11,673 nucleotides of DNA, taken from contig JACCUM010000291.1 of the NCBI GenBank assembly GCA_013811805.1, positions 1 through 11,673 on the forward strand, written 5' to 3'. Position 1 is the stretch's first letter. The number at the start of each line of letters is the position of its first letter. Shown here piece by piece: positions 6,041 through 11,673 of this stretch. The stretch comes from Geodermatophilaceae bacterium (GTDB taxonomy: Bacteria > Actinomycetota > Actinomycetes > Mycobacteriales > Geodermatophilaceae). Under the pieces are notes generated by a model. That model was not told the origin of the DNA. It did not search any database and was given only the letters and a program-made list of their open reading frames with translations. A program made the position numbers and the translations under genes.

Positions 6041-7030
6041 GTGGCCGGAACGCAGAACAGGACGGACCAGACGGGTCAGTACGACGTCGTTGTTGTCGGC
6101 GGTGGGGTCGCTGGGCTGAGCGCGGGGTTGGTGCTGGGACGCGCTCGCAGGTCGGTGCTCGTCGTCGATGCCGGCGAGCCCCGGAACGCTCCCGCCGCGC
6201 ACACCCACGGCTTCCTGACCCGCGACGGCACGCCCCCGGGCGAGCTGCAGGAGCTCGGGCGGGCCGAGGTACGCGGGTACGGAGGCGAGGTCCGAAGCGG
6301 AGAGGCGGTGTCGGCTGCGGCGCTGCCCGGCGGCGGTTTCACGGTGCAGCTCGGCGACGGGGACACGGTCCTTGCCCGGCGGCTGCTGGTCACCACCGGA
6401 CTGGTGGACGAGCTGCCCAACGTGCCCGGCGTACGGGAGCGCTGGGGCCGCGACATCATCCACTGCCCGTACTGCCACGGCTGGGAGGTCCGGGATCAGT
6501 CGATAGCCGTCCTCGGGTGCAGCGCTCTCTCGGTGCACCAGGCACTGATGTTCAGGCAGTTGACTGACAACCTGACGCTGCTCCTGCACACCGCGCCGGA
6601 GCCGACTGACGAGCAGCGGGAGCAGCTGTCCGCGCGCGGCGTCAACGTCGTGGCGGGCGAGGTGGCCGAAGTGGTCGTGACCGACGATCGGCTCACCGGG
6701 GTACGGCTGGCATCTGGCGAGGTCATCGCCACGCAGGTCGTGGTCGTCGGGCCCCGGTTCGTGGCCAGGGACGGCGTGCTGGTCTCGCTCGGGATCGAAG
6801 CCGTCGAGCACCCGATGGGAGTCGGCACCCACGTCCCCGCCGACTCGACCGGCCTGACCGCCGTGCCCGGGGTGTGGGTCGCCGGAAACGTCGCCGACCC
6901 CGCCGCGGGGATCGTCAACGCGGCCGCCGCGGGTTCCTGGGCCGCTGCGATGATGAACGCCGATCTAATCGTCGAAGACACGGCCCGGGCAGTCGCCGAG
7001 CACCGGCCAACACCGGCGGGGATCCGGTGA
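6041..7030 (+). CDS. thioredoxin-reductase-like FAD/NAD(P) oxidoreductase with CPYC motif
   Basis: A 329-residue flavoprotein. The FAD dinucleotide motif GGGVAGL is at residues 20-26, followed by VLVVDAGEPRNAPAAHTHGF. The redox pair is Cys142-Pro-Tyr-Cys145 in DIIHCPYCHGWEVRD, not the CATC of classical thioredoxin reductase. The second nucleotide-binding region (AVLGCSALSVHQALM) lacks a full GxGxxA/G motif. The C-terminus has GVWVAGNVADP and GIVNAAAAGS, closing the FAD site. This is the class of small thioredoxin-reductase-like enzymes that includes dithiol oxidases such as GliT and HlmI, though most members are uncharacterised. Its TGA overlaps the GTG of the methyltransferase gene. It diverges from the XRE-cupin gene. 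Intact. Confidence 0.87.
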   Translation: MAGTQNRTDQTGQYDVVVVGGGVAGLSAGLVLGRARRSVLVVDAGEPRNAPAAHTHGFLTRDGTPPGELQELGRAEVRGYGGEVRSGEAVSAAALPGGGFTVQLGDGDTVLARRLLVTTGLVDELPNVPGVRERWGRDIIHCPYCHGWEVRDQSIAVLGCSALSVHQALMFRQLTDNLTLLLHTAPEPTDEQREQLSARGVNVVAGEVAEVVVTDDRLTGVRLASGEVIATQVVVVGPRFVARDGVLVSLGIEAVEHPMGVGTHVPADSTGLTAVPGVWVAGNVADPAAGIVNAAAAGSWAAAMMNADLIVEDTARAVAEHRPTPAGIR

Positions 7031-7763
7031 ACGGCCAAGACGCAGGCTCAGAGCCCCCGCACCGGCACGGGCACGGCCATGGGCCGTACGGCGATTGCGC
7101 CGAGCGCAACCGCGGTGCCGGAGTCCCGGGTGCGGATGTCGTCCTGGACGAGGCGTTCTGGGAAGACATGTACCGCTCGCGCAGCGCCGCGTGGAGCGGC
7201 AGCCCGAACCCGCAGCTGGTGACTGAGGCCGCCGGCCTGACACCTGGAACAGCCCTCGACGTGGGCTGCGGGGAGGGGGGAGATGCCATGTGGCTGGCTG
7301 AACGCGGCTGGCAAGTCACCGCGGTCGACATCTCGGCGACCGCCCTTCAGCGCGCCGCCACCCACGCCGCCCAGGCCGGCCCAGACGTATCCGGGCGGAT
7401 CACCTGGCGCCAGGCTGACCTGACTAGCAAGGCGCCGCCAGCGCGACAAACGATCTGGTGATCGCGCACTTCGTGCACGTCCCCTCCGCGCAGCGCGAGG
7501 CGCTGCACCGTCGGCTCGCGGCGGCGGTGTCCCCGGCCGGAACCCTGCTGATCGTCGGACACCACCCCAGCGACGTGCAGGCCGGAGTCGGGCGGTTTCC
7601 GATGCCCGACTTGATGTATACCGCCGAGCAGATCGCTGCATTCCTGCAGCCCGACCAGTGGGACGTCGTGGTCCGCGAGGACCGGTCGCGCACCGTCACC
7701 GACGACCAGGGCGTGGCAAGGACCGTCCATGACGCGGTGCTCAACGCCCGCCGCCGACTGTGA
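7027..7763 (+). pseudogene. class I SAM-dependent methyltransferase, frameshifted
   Basis: It starts at GTG 7027, overlapping the flavoprotein stop as GTGA, so translation is coupled. A His-rich head (HRHGHGHG) precedes EAFWEDMYRSRSAAWSG, then motif I ALDVGCGEGGDAMWLAERGW and VTAVDIS, the SAM-binding core. The first frame ends at TGA 7459-7461 after RQADLTSKAPPAR. The next frame supplies the rest: NDLVIAHFVHVPSAQREALH, then GTLLIVGHHPSD and the end TVHDAVLNARRRL at 7763. One missing base at about 7440-7449 explains the break. Restored, the protein is about 245 residues and looks complete. Both halves keep coding-like codon use, so the lesion is recent or a sequencing error. The closest familiar pattern is a TehB-like or thiol methyltransferase; the substrate is unknown. 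Confidence 0.82.
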
Positions 7764-7833
7764 GGCCGAACTGCGAGGCTGCCACTGATCTGGCCTTGCC
7801 GACCTAACACCCGCTGTTCTGTGCTGTAAAGGC

Positions 7834-7839
7834 TAGGCT
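7834..7839 (+). promoter_or_regulatory. possible -10 element for the HEPN-like gene
   Basis: TAGGCT fits the actinobacterial TANNNT -10 and lies 36 nt before the start at 7876, leaving room for the ribosome site GGGGAACG just upstream of the ATG. No convincing -35 is seen. Confidence 0.33.
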
Positions 7840-7875
7840 CCCGCCGCATTCGGTCAGCCGTCTCACAGGGGAACG

Positions 7876-8401
7876 ATGGACACAATGCTCTTGCGAGTCT
7901 TCCAGGCGCACGTGGCTGACCAATGCAACGCCGCCATGATGGGCGCGAGCCAGATGAACGTTGACCGCCGAAGTTTCGATCACGATGTCTTCTGGATTGG
8001 CTGCCAGAATCTTTGCACTGGGGCCGGCAATGTCGCGAAGGCTCTCTGGGGTATCAAGGGGAGCGGACTCTTTGAGCCTCGGCGCCCTCTAAGGGAATCG
8101 TTGGGCGTGAGTGACAATTCGCCTCTACGCAACGTCGACATGCGTAACGCCTTTGAGCATCTCGACGAACGCATCGACGAGTGGTGGGGCAAGTCAGGAA
8201 GGCACCGCCTCGTGGACCGGTCAGTCGGCCCTCTGGCGTACTTCGAGCAGCGCTACCAGGAGGTGGAGAGATTCCGGATCTTCGACCCAACCACGATGGA
8301 CATCTCCTTCTGGGGGACTGCGTTTCAATGCTCAAGTGGTCTTCAGCGAGGTCGAGCGCATACTCGCTCGAGCCCAGGTCGAGAGTAAGAAACCCTACTG
8401 A
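7876..8401 (+). pseudogene. HEPN-like hypothetical protein, frameshifted near its C-terminus
   Basis: The ATG at 7876 follows AGGGGAACG. The frame gives LLRVFQAHVADQCNAAMMG, then FWIGCQNLCTGAGNVAKALWG and RNVDMRNAFEHLDERIDEWW. It is a mostly helical protein of about 175 residues with no signal peptide or membrane helix. RNAFEH fits the R-x4-H pattern of HEPN RNases, but the family is not otherwise recognised, so this is a structural guess. The frame breaks at a run of five G at 8312-8316. Removing one G restores FWGLRFNAQVVFSEVERI and a natural end ARAQVESKKPY at 8401. Codons are less GC-biased than in neighbours (many aat, ttt, gat), which suggests transfer. The lesion affects only the last quarter. 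Confidence 0.7.
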
Positions 8402-8490
8402 GTTATCTGACGTTTCCGTCTTCCTCGGCGCGCCGGAAGATCCGCTCCGCGGCTCGGTGGTTCCTCGGACGGCGGCCACGCCGCATACTC

Positions 8491-8706
8491 GGCGGTCGGT
8501 GACAGCTCGATGCCGTGCACCCGAAGCCCGCCGACTGAGCGGTAGCGCCACCCGTCCGATTCGATGCCGAGTTCAAGGCCCGTGCCGCTGCTCGCCAGAC
8601 CGGCGAGGAAGTCGACGGCTGGGTCGAGGACCGCGGGATCAAACATGTCGGTCGAGTTCGCGTCGTACCCGGCGGCTGTTCGTTCGTCGAAGTAGTTCTT
8701 GGGCAC
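8491..8706 (-). pseudogene. degraded 5' fragment of a SAM methyltransferase gene
   Basis: From GTG 8706-8704, preceded by GGGGAAG, the minus strand reads VPKNYFDERTAAGYDANSTD and MFDPAVLDPAVDFLAGLA, the usual N-terminus of actinobacterial class I methyltransferases. LELGI should lead into the glycine motif. One base is missing near 8560, so VALPLSRR is in another frame, and a second shift near 8528 returns to LRVHGIELS. The motif is rebuilt as LELGIGIGRVALPLSRRG if both are repaired. After ELSPT no methyltransferase-like sequence follows in any frame, so the 3' two thirds are gone. It cannot be functional. Confidence 0.66.
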
Positions 8707-8747
8707 TGACGAAGCTTCCCCGGCCAGGTGCGTGGATCGCGACCGAT

Positions 8748-8966
8748 TTACCGCCGAACGGACGTGGTTCTCGGCACACCGCTGCCGGTTCTCGGCTTCA
8801 GGCGGGGATCTACCGGCCTCGGCGCAGGCACGTACCCGACCTCGCAAGGATCCACAGCAAAGCCCGCACGCCATGCGTCGATCAGTTGGACGGCGCGGTC
8901 CAGGCCCGTAGGCGACGGTAGGTGAATCGGGGCGCCGAAGGGCAATCCAGCCGTAGCAACGCTCCG
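8748..8966 (-). other. unassigned coding-like fragment, minus strand
   Basis: The minus strand reads SVATAGLPFGAPIHLPSPTG, then LDRAVQLIDAWRAGFAVDP and CEVGYVPA before losing protein-like character near 8800. Codon use is coding-like, but no start codon with a ribosome site is visible and I do not recognise the family. It may be another decayed gene next to the methyltransferase fragment. Confidence 0.25.
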
Positions 8967-9024
8967 CCGTGACCCGGCTTCGGACCTCCAGCGAGCGTGC
9001 GCTATTCAGCTATCACGTCGCCAA

Positions 9025-9046
9025 CCGGACCTTTATCCGGGAGGAG
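9025..9046 (+). promoter_or_regulatory. leader of vapB-like gene: small hairpin plus ribosome site
   Basis: CCGGA (9025-9029) and TCCGG (9036-9040) can pair across a 6-nt loop. GGGAGGAG (9039-9046) follows and is 6 nt before the GTG at 9053. The dyad could be part of the toxin-antitoxin operator, as these operons are normally autoregulated, or could shield the ribosome site. Confidence 0.35.
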
Positions 9047-9052
9047 CAGCCC

Positions 9053-9256
9053 GTGACCGATGTGCTTGTCCGCGACGTCCCTGATGACGTGGTCGCCGCG
9101 CTCGATGCCCGTGCATCCCGGCTTGGCCTGTCCCGCAGCGAGTTCCTGCGTCGCAAGTTGGCTCAGGAGGCCGTAGACGGTCCGCGCCCGGTCTCCGTGG
9201 AGCACCTCGTCGCGTTCGGAGAAGCCTTCGCTGACCTCCTGATCCTGAGGTCATGA
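9053..9256 (+). CDS. vapB: VapB-type antitoxin, C-terminus altered by a frameshift
   Basis: Starts at GTG 9053 after GGGAGGAG. VTDVLVRDVPDDVVAALDAR and LGLSRSEFLRRKLAQEA form a ribbon-helix-helix (Arc/MetJ, FitA-like) DNA-binding domain that binds the operon promoter. The tail should wrap the toxin. As read it ends FADLLILRS at 9256 (67 residues). Adding one base near 9236-9240 instead gives DPEVMKGAWE with a TGA at 9271-9273 that overlaps the toxin GTG as GTGA, the coupling normal for vapBC. So a one-base deletion has probably replaced the last ten residues. The DNA-binding half is intact, so it may still repress. Confidence 0.8.
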   Translation: MTDVLVRDVPDDVVAALDARASRLGLSRSEFLRRKLAQEAVDGPRPVSVEHLVAFGEAFADLLILRS

Positions 9257-9269
9257 AGGGCGCATGGGA

Positions 9270-9676
9270 GTGATCGAGTGGCTCATCGACACCTCTGCCC
9301 TCGCTCGTCTGGCTCTCAGTACTGACGCCGACAGATGGGCTGACCGGATCGACCGAGGGCTGGTTCGAATCAGCAGCCTGACCGGCTCGAGGTCGGCTAC
9401 TCCGCCAGAACGGGCTCCGATCTCCGCTCAGCCGCGCGTCGAGCGCCGCTCGCATCGATGCCGGTCCAGTACCAAACCCCAGCGACTGAAGATCGCGCCG
9501 TCGAGGTGCAGGCCCTACTAGCCGACCGCGGTCGCCACCGGGCACCGTCCGTTCCGGACCTCATCGTCGCCGCCACCGCAGAGCTGGCGGGACTCACTCT
9601 CTTGCACGTCGACAAAGACTTCGACCTCATCGCCGAGATCACAGGACAACCAACGGAGCGCCTCACCGTAGCGTGA
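9270..9676 (+). pseudogene. vapC: VapC-type PIN-domain toxin, frameshifted
   Basis: Starts at GTG 9270 as VIEWLIDTSALARLALSTDA, with Asp7 as the first PIN acid. A deletion in CTGACCGGCTC near 9381-9384 shifts the frame: with one C restored it reads SLTRLEVGYSARTGSDLRSA, supplying the second acid (Glu41), then RAPSVPDLIVAATAE with Asp97 and LLHVDKDFDL with the last acids. The repaired protein has 135 residues, normal for VapC, and all PIN catalytic acids. As read, the product loses everything after about residue 38 and cannot be an RNase. The toxin is thus dead while most of the antitoxin survives, the viable order of loss. Confidence 0.82.
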
Positions 9677-9819
9677 CGCGTTCCCGGCCAGGGATTTGCC
9701 GTGCCAGCCCTCTCGGGGGTTTCACGAGCCGACCGCCCCAACGATCTTGCCGCTACCGCCCGACGGGCGCTGAGCTGGCAGGGATGGGGCGCAGCCACCC
9801 CAGCCTCTGACACCAGGAG

Positions 9820-10593
9820 TCACTGCTGCTGCGCCAAGGACGGCGGTAGCTCAGCCAGCTCGACCAGTGGGCCGGCCACGCGCCTGGCCAGGTCGGTATC
9901 GACCTGGCTGATCTCGATGAGCAGCGCTTGGCTGGCGACCCGAAAAGCACGTCGAAGCTCAACTGTGTCCAGCGATCCGACGAGGGCGCCGGTCATGCCG
10001 GTCGTGAGTTCCGGCGGCAGGCTGTCCATGCCTCGGCCCTCGCCCGCGGGTACGTCGTGCCGTAGGCAGGCCAGTGCCAGGACGCGGTCCCGTACGCCGC
10101 TGACCATGTACTCCGCCTGCCACACCCGGCCGCGCTCGATGCTCGAACGAGCATGCAGCGCATAGAGCCAAGCCATCCCGATCAGCTCGGCGGCGGTGGG
10201 CGCTGATGGCATCGGTCGCTCGTTGGCCGTTCCGAAGAGGAGTTGGAAAGTCGGGGCAGTGGCACCGAATTCCGCCGGCGGCCAGAACGCCACGTCGACC
10301 TGCAGCGTGTTGGCGAGCAGGAAAACGCGGAAAACAACGGCACCCCAGAGCACATCCACGTGATGGACGGCGCCGTGCTCCTGATACATACGATCGGTCC
10401 AGTCCAGGATCACCAGAGAAGGGTCGACGTCCGAGGCAAGGCAGAGAGCCAGGTCGATGTCGGACCACTGATCCTCGCGACCGACTGCAGCCGACCCGGT
10501 GAGCGCAGCACCCGTGATGCGCTCGTCGGTCTCGGCCAGCGAGACCAACGCATCCCGCAGCCGCGCTCGCTCCTCGAGGCTGAACACAGACAC
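9820..10593 (-). CDS. nucleotidyltransferase-fold protein
   Basis: A 257-residue protein from GTG 10593-10591. Gly33-Ser34 in AALTGSAAVG and Asp45-x-Asp47 in WSDIDLAL form the GS-x10-DxD core of the polymerase-beta nucleotidyltransferase superfamily, with Asp100 in LQVDVAFWP as the third metal acid. A helical C-terminal half follows (WLYALHARSSIERGRVWQAE). This layout occurs in antibiotic nucleotidyltransferases and in many uncharacterised actinobacterial proteins; no substrate can be named. The frame is open to an ATG at 10665, but residues before the GTG look unconserved. No ribosome site is seen. Intact and single-gene, so it stands out among broken neighbours. Confidence 0.82.
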   Translation of the reverse strand: MSVFSLEERARLRDALVSLAETDERITGAALTGSAAVGREDQWSDIDLALCLASDVDPSLVILDWTDRMYQEHGAVHHVDVLWGAVVFRVFLLANTLQVDVAFWPPAEFGATAPTFQLLFGTANERPMPSAPTAAELIGMAWLYALHARSSIERGRVWQAEYMVSGVRDRVLALACLRHDVPAGEGRGMDSLPPELTTGMTGALVGSLDTVELRRAFRVASQALLIEISQVDTDLARRVAGPLVELAELPPSLAQQQ

Positions 10594-10925
10594 ATCATTA
10601 CGCGCCTTGACTTCGAGCGCGCTCGCAGCCGTAGCGTCCTTTCTATGACAACGGCGGTGAGCCAAGCGCTCCGGCTTCTCCTCGACACAGTCGATTCCCC
10701 AGTCCTGCCAGCTCGGGAAGCGCCTGATCGACTACAAGATCACCACGTACGGCAGCACTGCGGTCTGAACCGAGCCGGCCTGAACTGAGCCGCGGACTCT
10801 GACCACTTCTCCCCTTCTCCTACCACCTTCCAAACGCCCCCGAACCACCCTCCTGGGCGCAGCCATGCCCGAGCTCGGTGCCCGACGGCGCCCAACCACC
10901 ACTCCAGTCCGAAAAGGAGCACAAG
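10594..10925. other. 332-nt gap with no confident gene; small in-phase tandem repeat
   Basis: A plus-strand ATG at 10645 reads MTTAVSQALRLLLDTVDSPV and then loses sense; the +1 frame gives GKRLIDYKITTYGSTAV up to TGA at 10764-10766. This may be one more frameshifted gene remnant, unidentified. CTGAACCGAGCCG (10765-10777) and CTGAACTGAGCCG (10780-10792) are an imperfect repeat with a 15-bp period. The rest, to the ribosome site of the hydrolase at 10913, is pyrimidine-rich with no clear signal. Confidence 0.3.
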
Positions 10926-11503
10926 ATGCCGGCCACCCATCCGCACACATTGTTGGACCGCATAGTCAGCGGCAGCGGTCCACCCGTTGTTCTGATCCAC
11001 GGAACGGGCGCCGACGCCGAGTCGAACTGGGGGCCATTGATCGAGTCGCTGAGCAACCGGTACACGGTCGTCGCGCCGAACCTGCCCGGCGCGGGCAGGA
11101 CGCCGGCACCGACCGACCGGCTCGAACTCGACCAGCTCGCCCACGACGTGATCGCCACCGTTCAGGATGCGCTGGACACCGACCAGGGCTGGCACGTGGT
11201 CGGCCTTCACTCGGGGCGGTCGTAGCCACCGCAGTGGCCGCCGAGCAACCGGAACAGGTGCGATCCCTGTTATTGCACGTCGGCTGGATCACCACCGGCC
11301 CACGCGAGGCGTTGATGTTCGACCTGTGGTCCCGCCTGCTCGCCATCGATTCGAGCTTCCATCGCTGGGTCTTGGTCTCGTACACGGCGGCCAGCTCGTG
11401 CCTGGCGTGCGGCCGAGGGCCGGTCGGCTGGAGGTGTTCGCACCGTACGGATTGTGGCTGCACGGCGTGGTACGGAAGTGACGGAAGTTGTTGTGCTGCT
11501 TGA
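10926..11503 (+). pseudogene. alpha/beta hydrolase, frameshifted at the nucleophile codon
   Basis: ATG 10926 follows AAGGAG at 10913-10918. PPVVLIHGTGADAESNWGPL (oxyanion HG motif), then YTVVAPNLPGAGRTPAPTD and HDVIATVQDALDTDQGWHVVGL are classical alpha/beta-hydrolase features. The frame then ends HSGRS at TAG 11223-11225. Restoring one base at 11208 turns CTT-CAC-TCG into CTT-NCA-CTC-GGG and, with N = T, gives the GLSLG nucleophile elbow, followed by AVVATAVAAEQPEQVRSLLL and HVGWITTGPREALMFDLW. After about residue 150 (FHRWVLV) no frame looks hydrolase-like, and the catalytic Asp/His part is not visible, so the 3' part is degraded as well. The last stop in the restored frame is at 11503. Confidence 0.74.
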
Positions 11504-11537
11504 CGGATGACAGCCGAGAAATGTCAGACCTGGTGTC

Positions 11538-11543
11538 TATGTT
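11538..11543 (+). promoter_or_regulatory. -10 element of the DUF222/13E12-like gene (leaderless)
   Basis: TATGTT fits TANNNT and is followed by 6 nt (CGGGGT) and ATG 11550, so transcription would start at the initiation codon. No ribosome site precedes the ATG. No clear -35 is seen at 17 bp. Confidence 0.5.
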
Positions 11544-11549
11544 CGGGGT

Positions 11550-11673
11550 ATGAGTTCGTTGTTGGCTTCGTCGGGGCCGTCGGTCCTGGATCGGGCCGGC
11601 GCGGTTCTGGGTGAGGCGTGCGAGCAGCGGTTGTGGGCGCAGTCCGATGCCGCCGTCGTGGACCGGGTGCAGG
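11550..11673 (+). CDS. DUF222 / 13E12-repeat family protein, 5' end only
   Basis: ATG 11550 reads MSSLLASSGPSVLDRAGAVL then GEACEQRLWAQSDAAVVDRV to the window edge (41 codons). This matches the N-terminus of the actinobacterial DUF222/13E12 family, large proteins that often end in an HNH endonuclease domain and occur in many near-identical copies per genome. The HNH part, if present, lies beyond the window. Because these genes are multicopy they can act as recombination sites, which fits the broken state of the adjoining genes. The family call rests on a short stretch. Confidence 0.6.
   Translation, partial: MSSLLASSGPSVLDRAGAVLGEACEQRLWAQSDAAVVDRVQ

Noticed and set aside
5534..6832. 432-residue open frame on the minus strand
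   Set aside because: It is antisense to the flavoprotein gene and out of frame with the XRE-cupin gene; it has no domain and is rich in Pro, Arg and Gln as shadow frames are.
9397..9813. 138-residue minus-strand open frame across the VapC region
   Set aside because: The opposite strand carries all PIN-domain acids once one base is restored; the minus frame has no family features.
10740..11210. 156-residue minus-strand open frame antisense to the hydrolase
   Set aside because: The plus strand has a ribosome site, ATG and alpha/beta-hydrolase motifs; the minus frame has none.
11472..11489. tandem ACGGAAGTG / ACGGAAGTT
   Set aside because: Only two 9-bp copies at the tail of a pseudogene; not enough to call a functional repeat.
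1..11673. search by eye for CRISPR repeats, tRNA genes, transposases and attachment-site duplications
   Set aside because: No regularly spaced repeats, no tRNA cloverleaf, no transposase or integrase motifs were found; a tool could still find weak ones.

Overview
The window comes from a GC-rich actinobacterium. Codon third positions are mostly G or C, GTG starts are common, several genes look leaderless, and the right edge opens a DUF222/13E12-type protein typical of Actinobacteria. Some products resemble Kribbella or Nocardioidaceae proteins from memory; that is an impression, not a search result.

Layout, left to right. A SnoaL/NTF2-like gene (minus) and a PadR regulator (plus) diverge around a perfect inverted repeat that overlaps the SnoaL start codon. 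Next is a decayed stretch: the 5' part of a tyrosine phosphatase gene facing an unidentified minus-strand fragment, then an intact GrpB-family gene, a cytidine-deaminase-like pseudogene, and a 5'-truncated terpene-cyclase-like gene with TGA where a Trp is expected. After that come intact genes: a glyoxalase-fold (VOC) protein and a cytoplasmic sulfite-oxidase-fold molybdopterin protein divergent from a TetR regulator. This TetR intergenic region has the clearest promoter architecture in the window.

An XRE-cupin regulator then diverges from a thioredoxin-reductase-like flavoprotein with a CPYC motif. That gene overlaps, by GTGA, a SAM methyltransferase gene that is frameshifted in this sequence. 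Further right are a frameshifted HEPN-like hypothetical gene, a degraded methyltransferase fragment, a VapBC pair with a frameshift in each gene, an intact nucleotidyltransferase-fold gene, an alpha/beta-hydrolase pseudogene broken at its nucleophile codon, and the start of the DUF222/13E12 gene.

The common thread is small regulator-effector modules (PadR/SnoaL, TetR/molybdo-oxidoreductase, XRE-cupin/flavoprotein-methyltransferase, VapBC) set among broken genes, as in an accessory region that is decaying. At least seven genes carry what look like single-base indels. Either this is real pseudogenisation or part of it is sequencing error; the sequence alone cannot decide. I found no CRISPR array, rRNA, tRNA or transposase gene, and no clearly new multi-gene system. 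The most interesting biology is the flavoprotein plus methyltransferase pair and the paired leaderless promoters.
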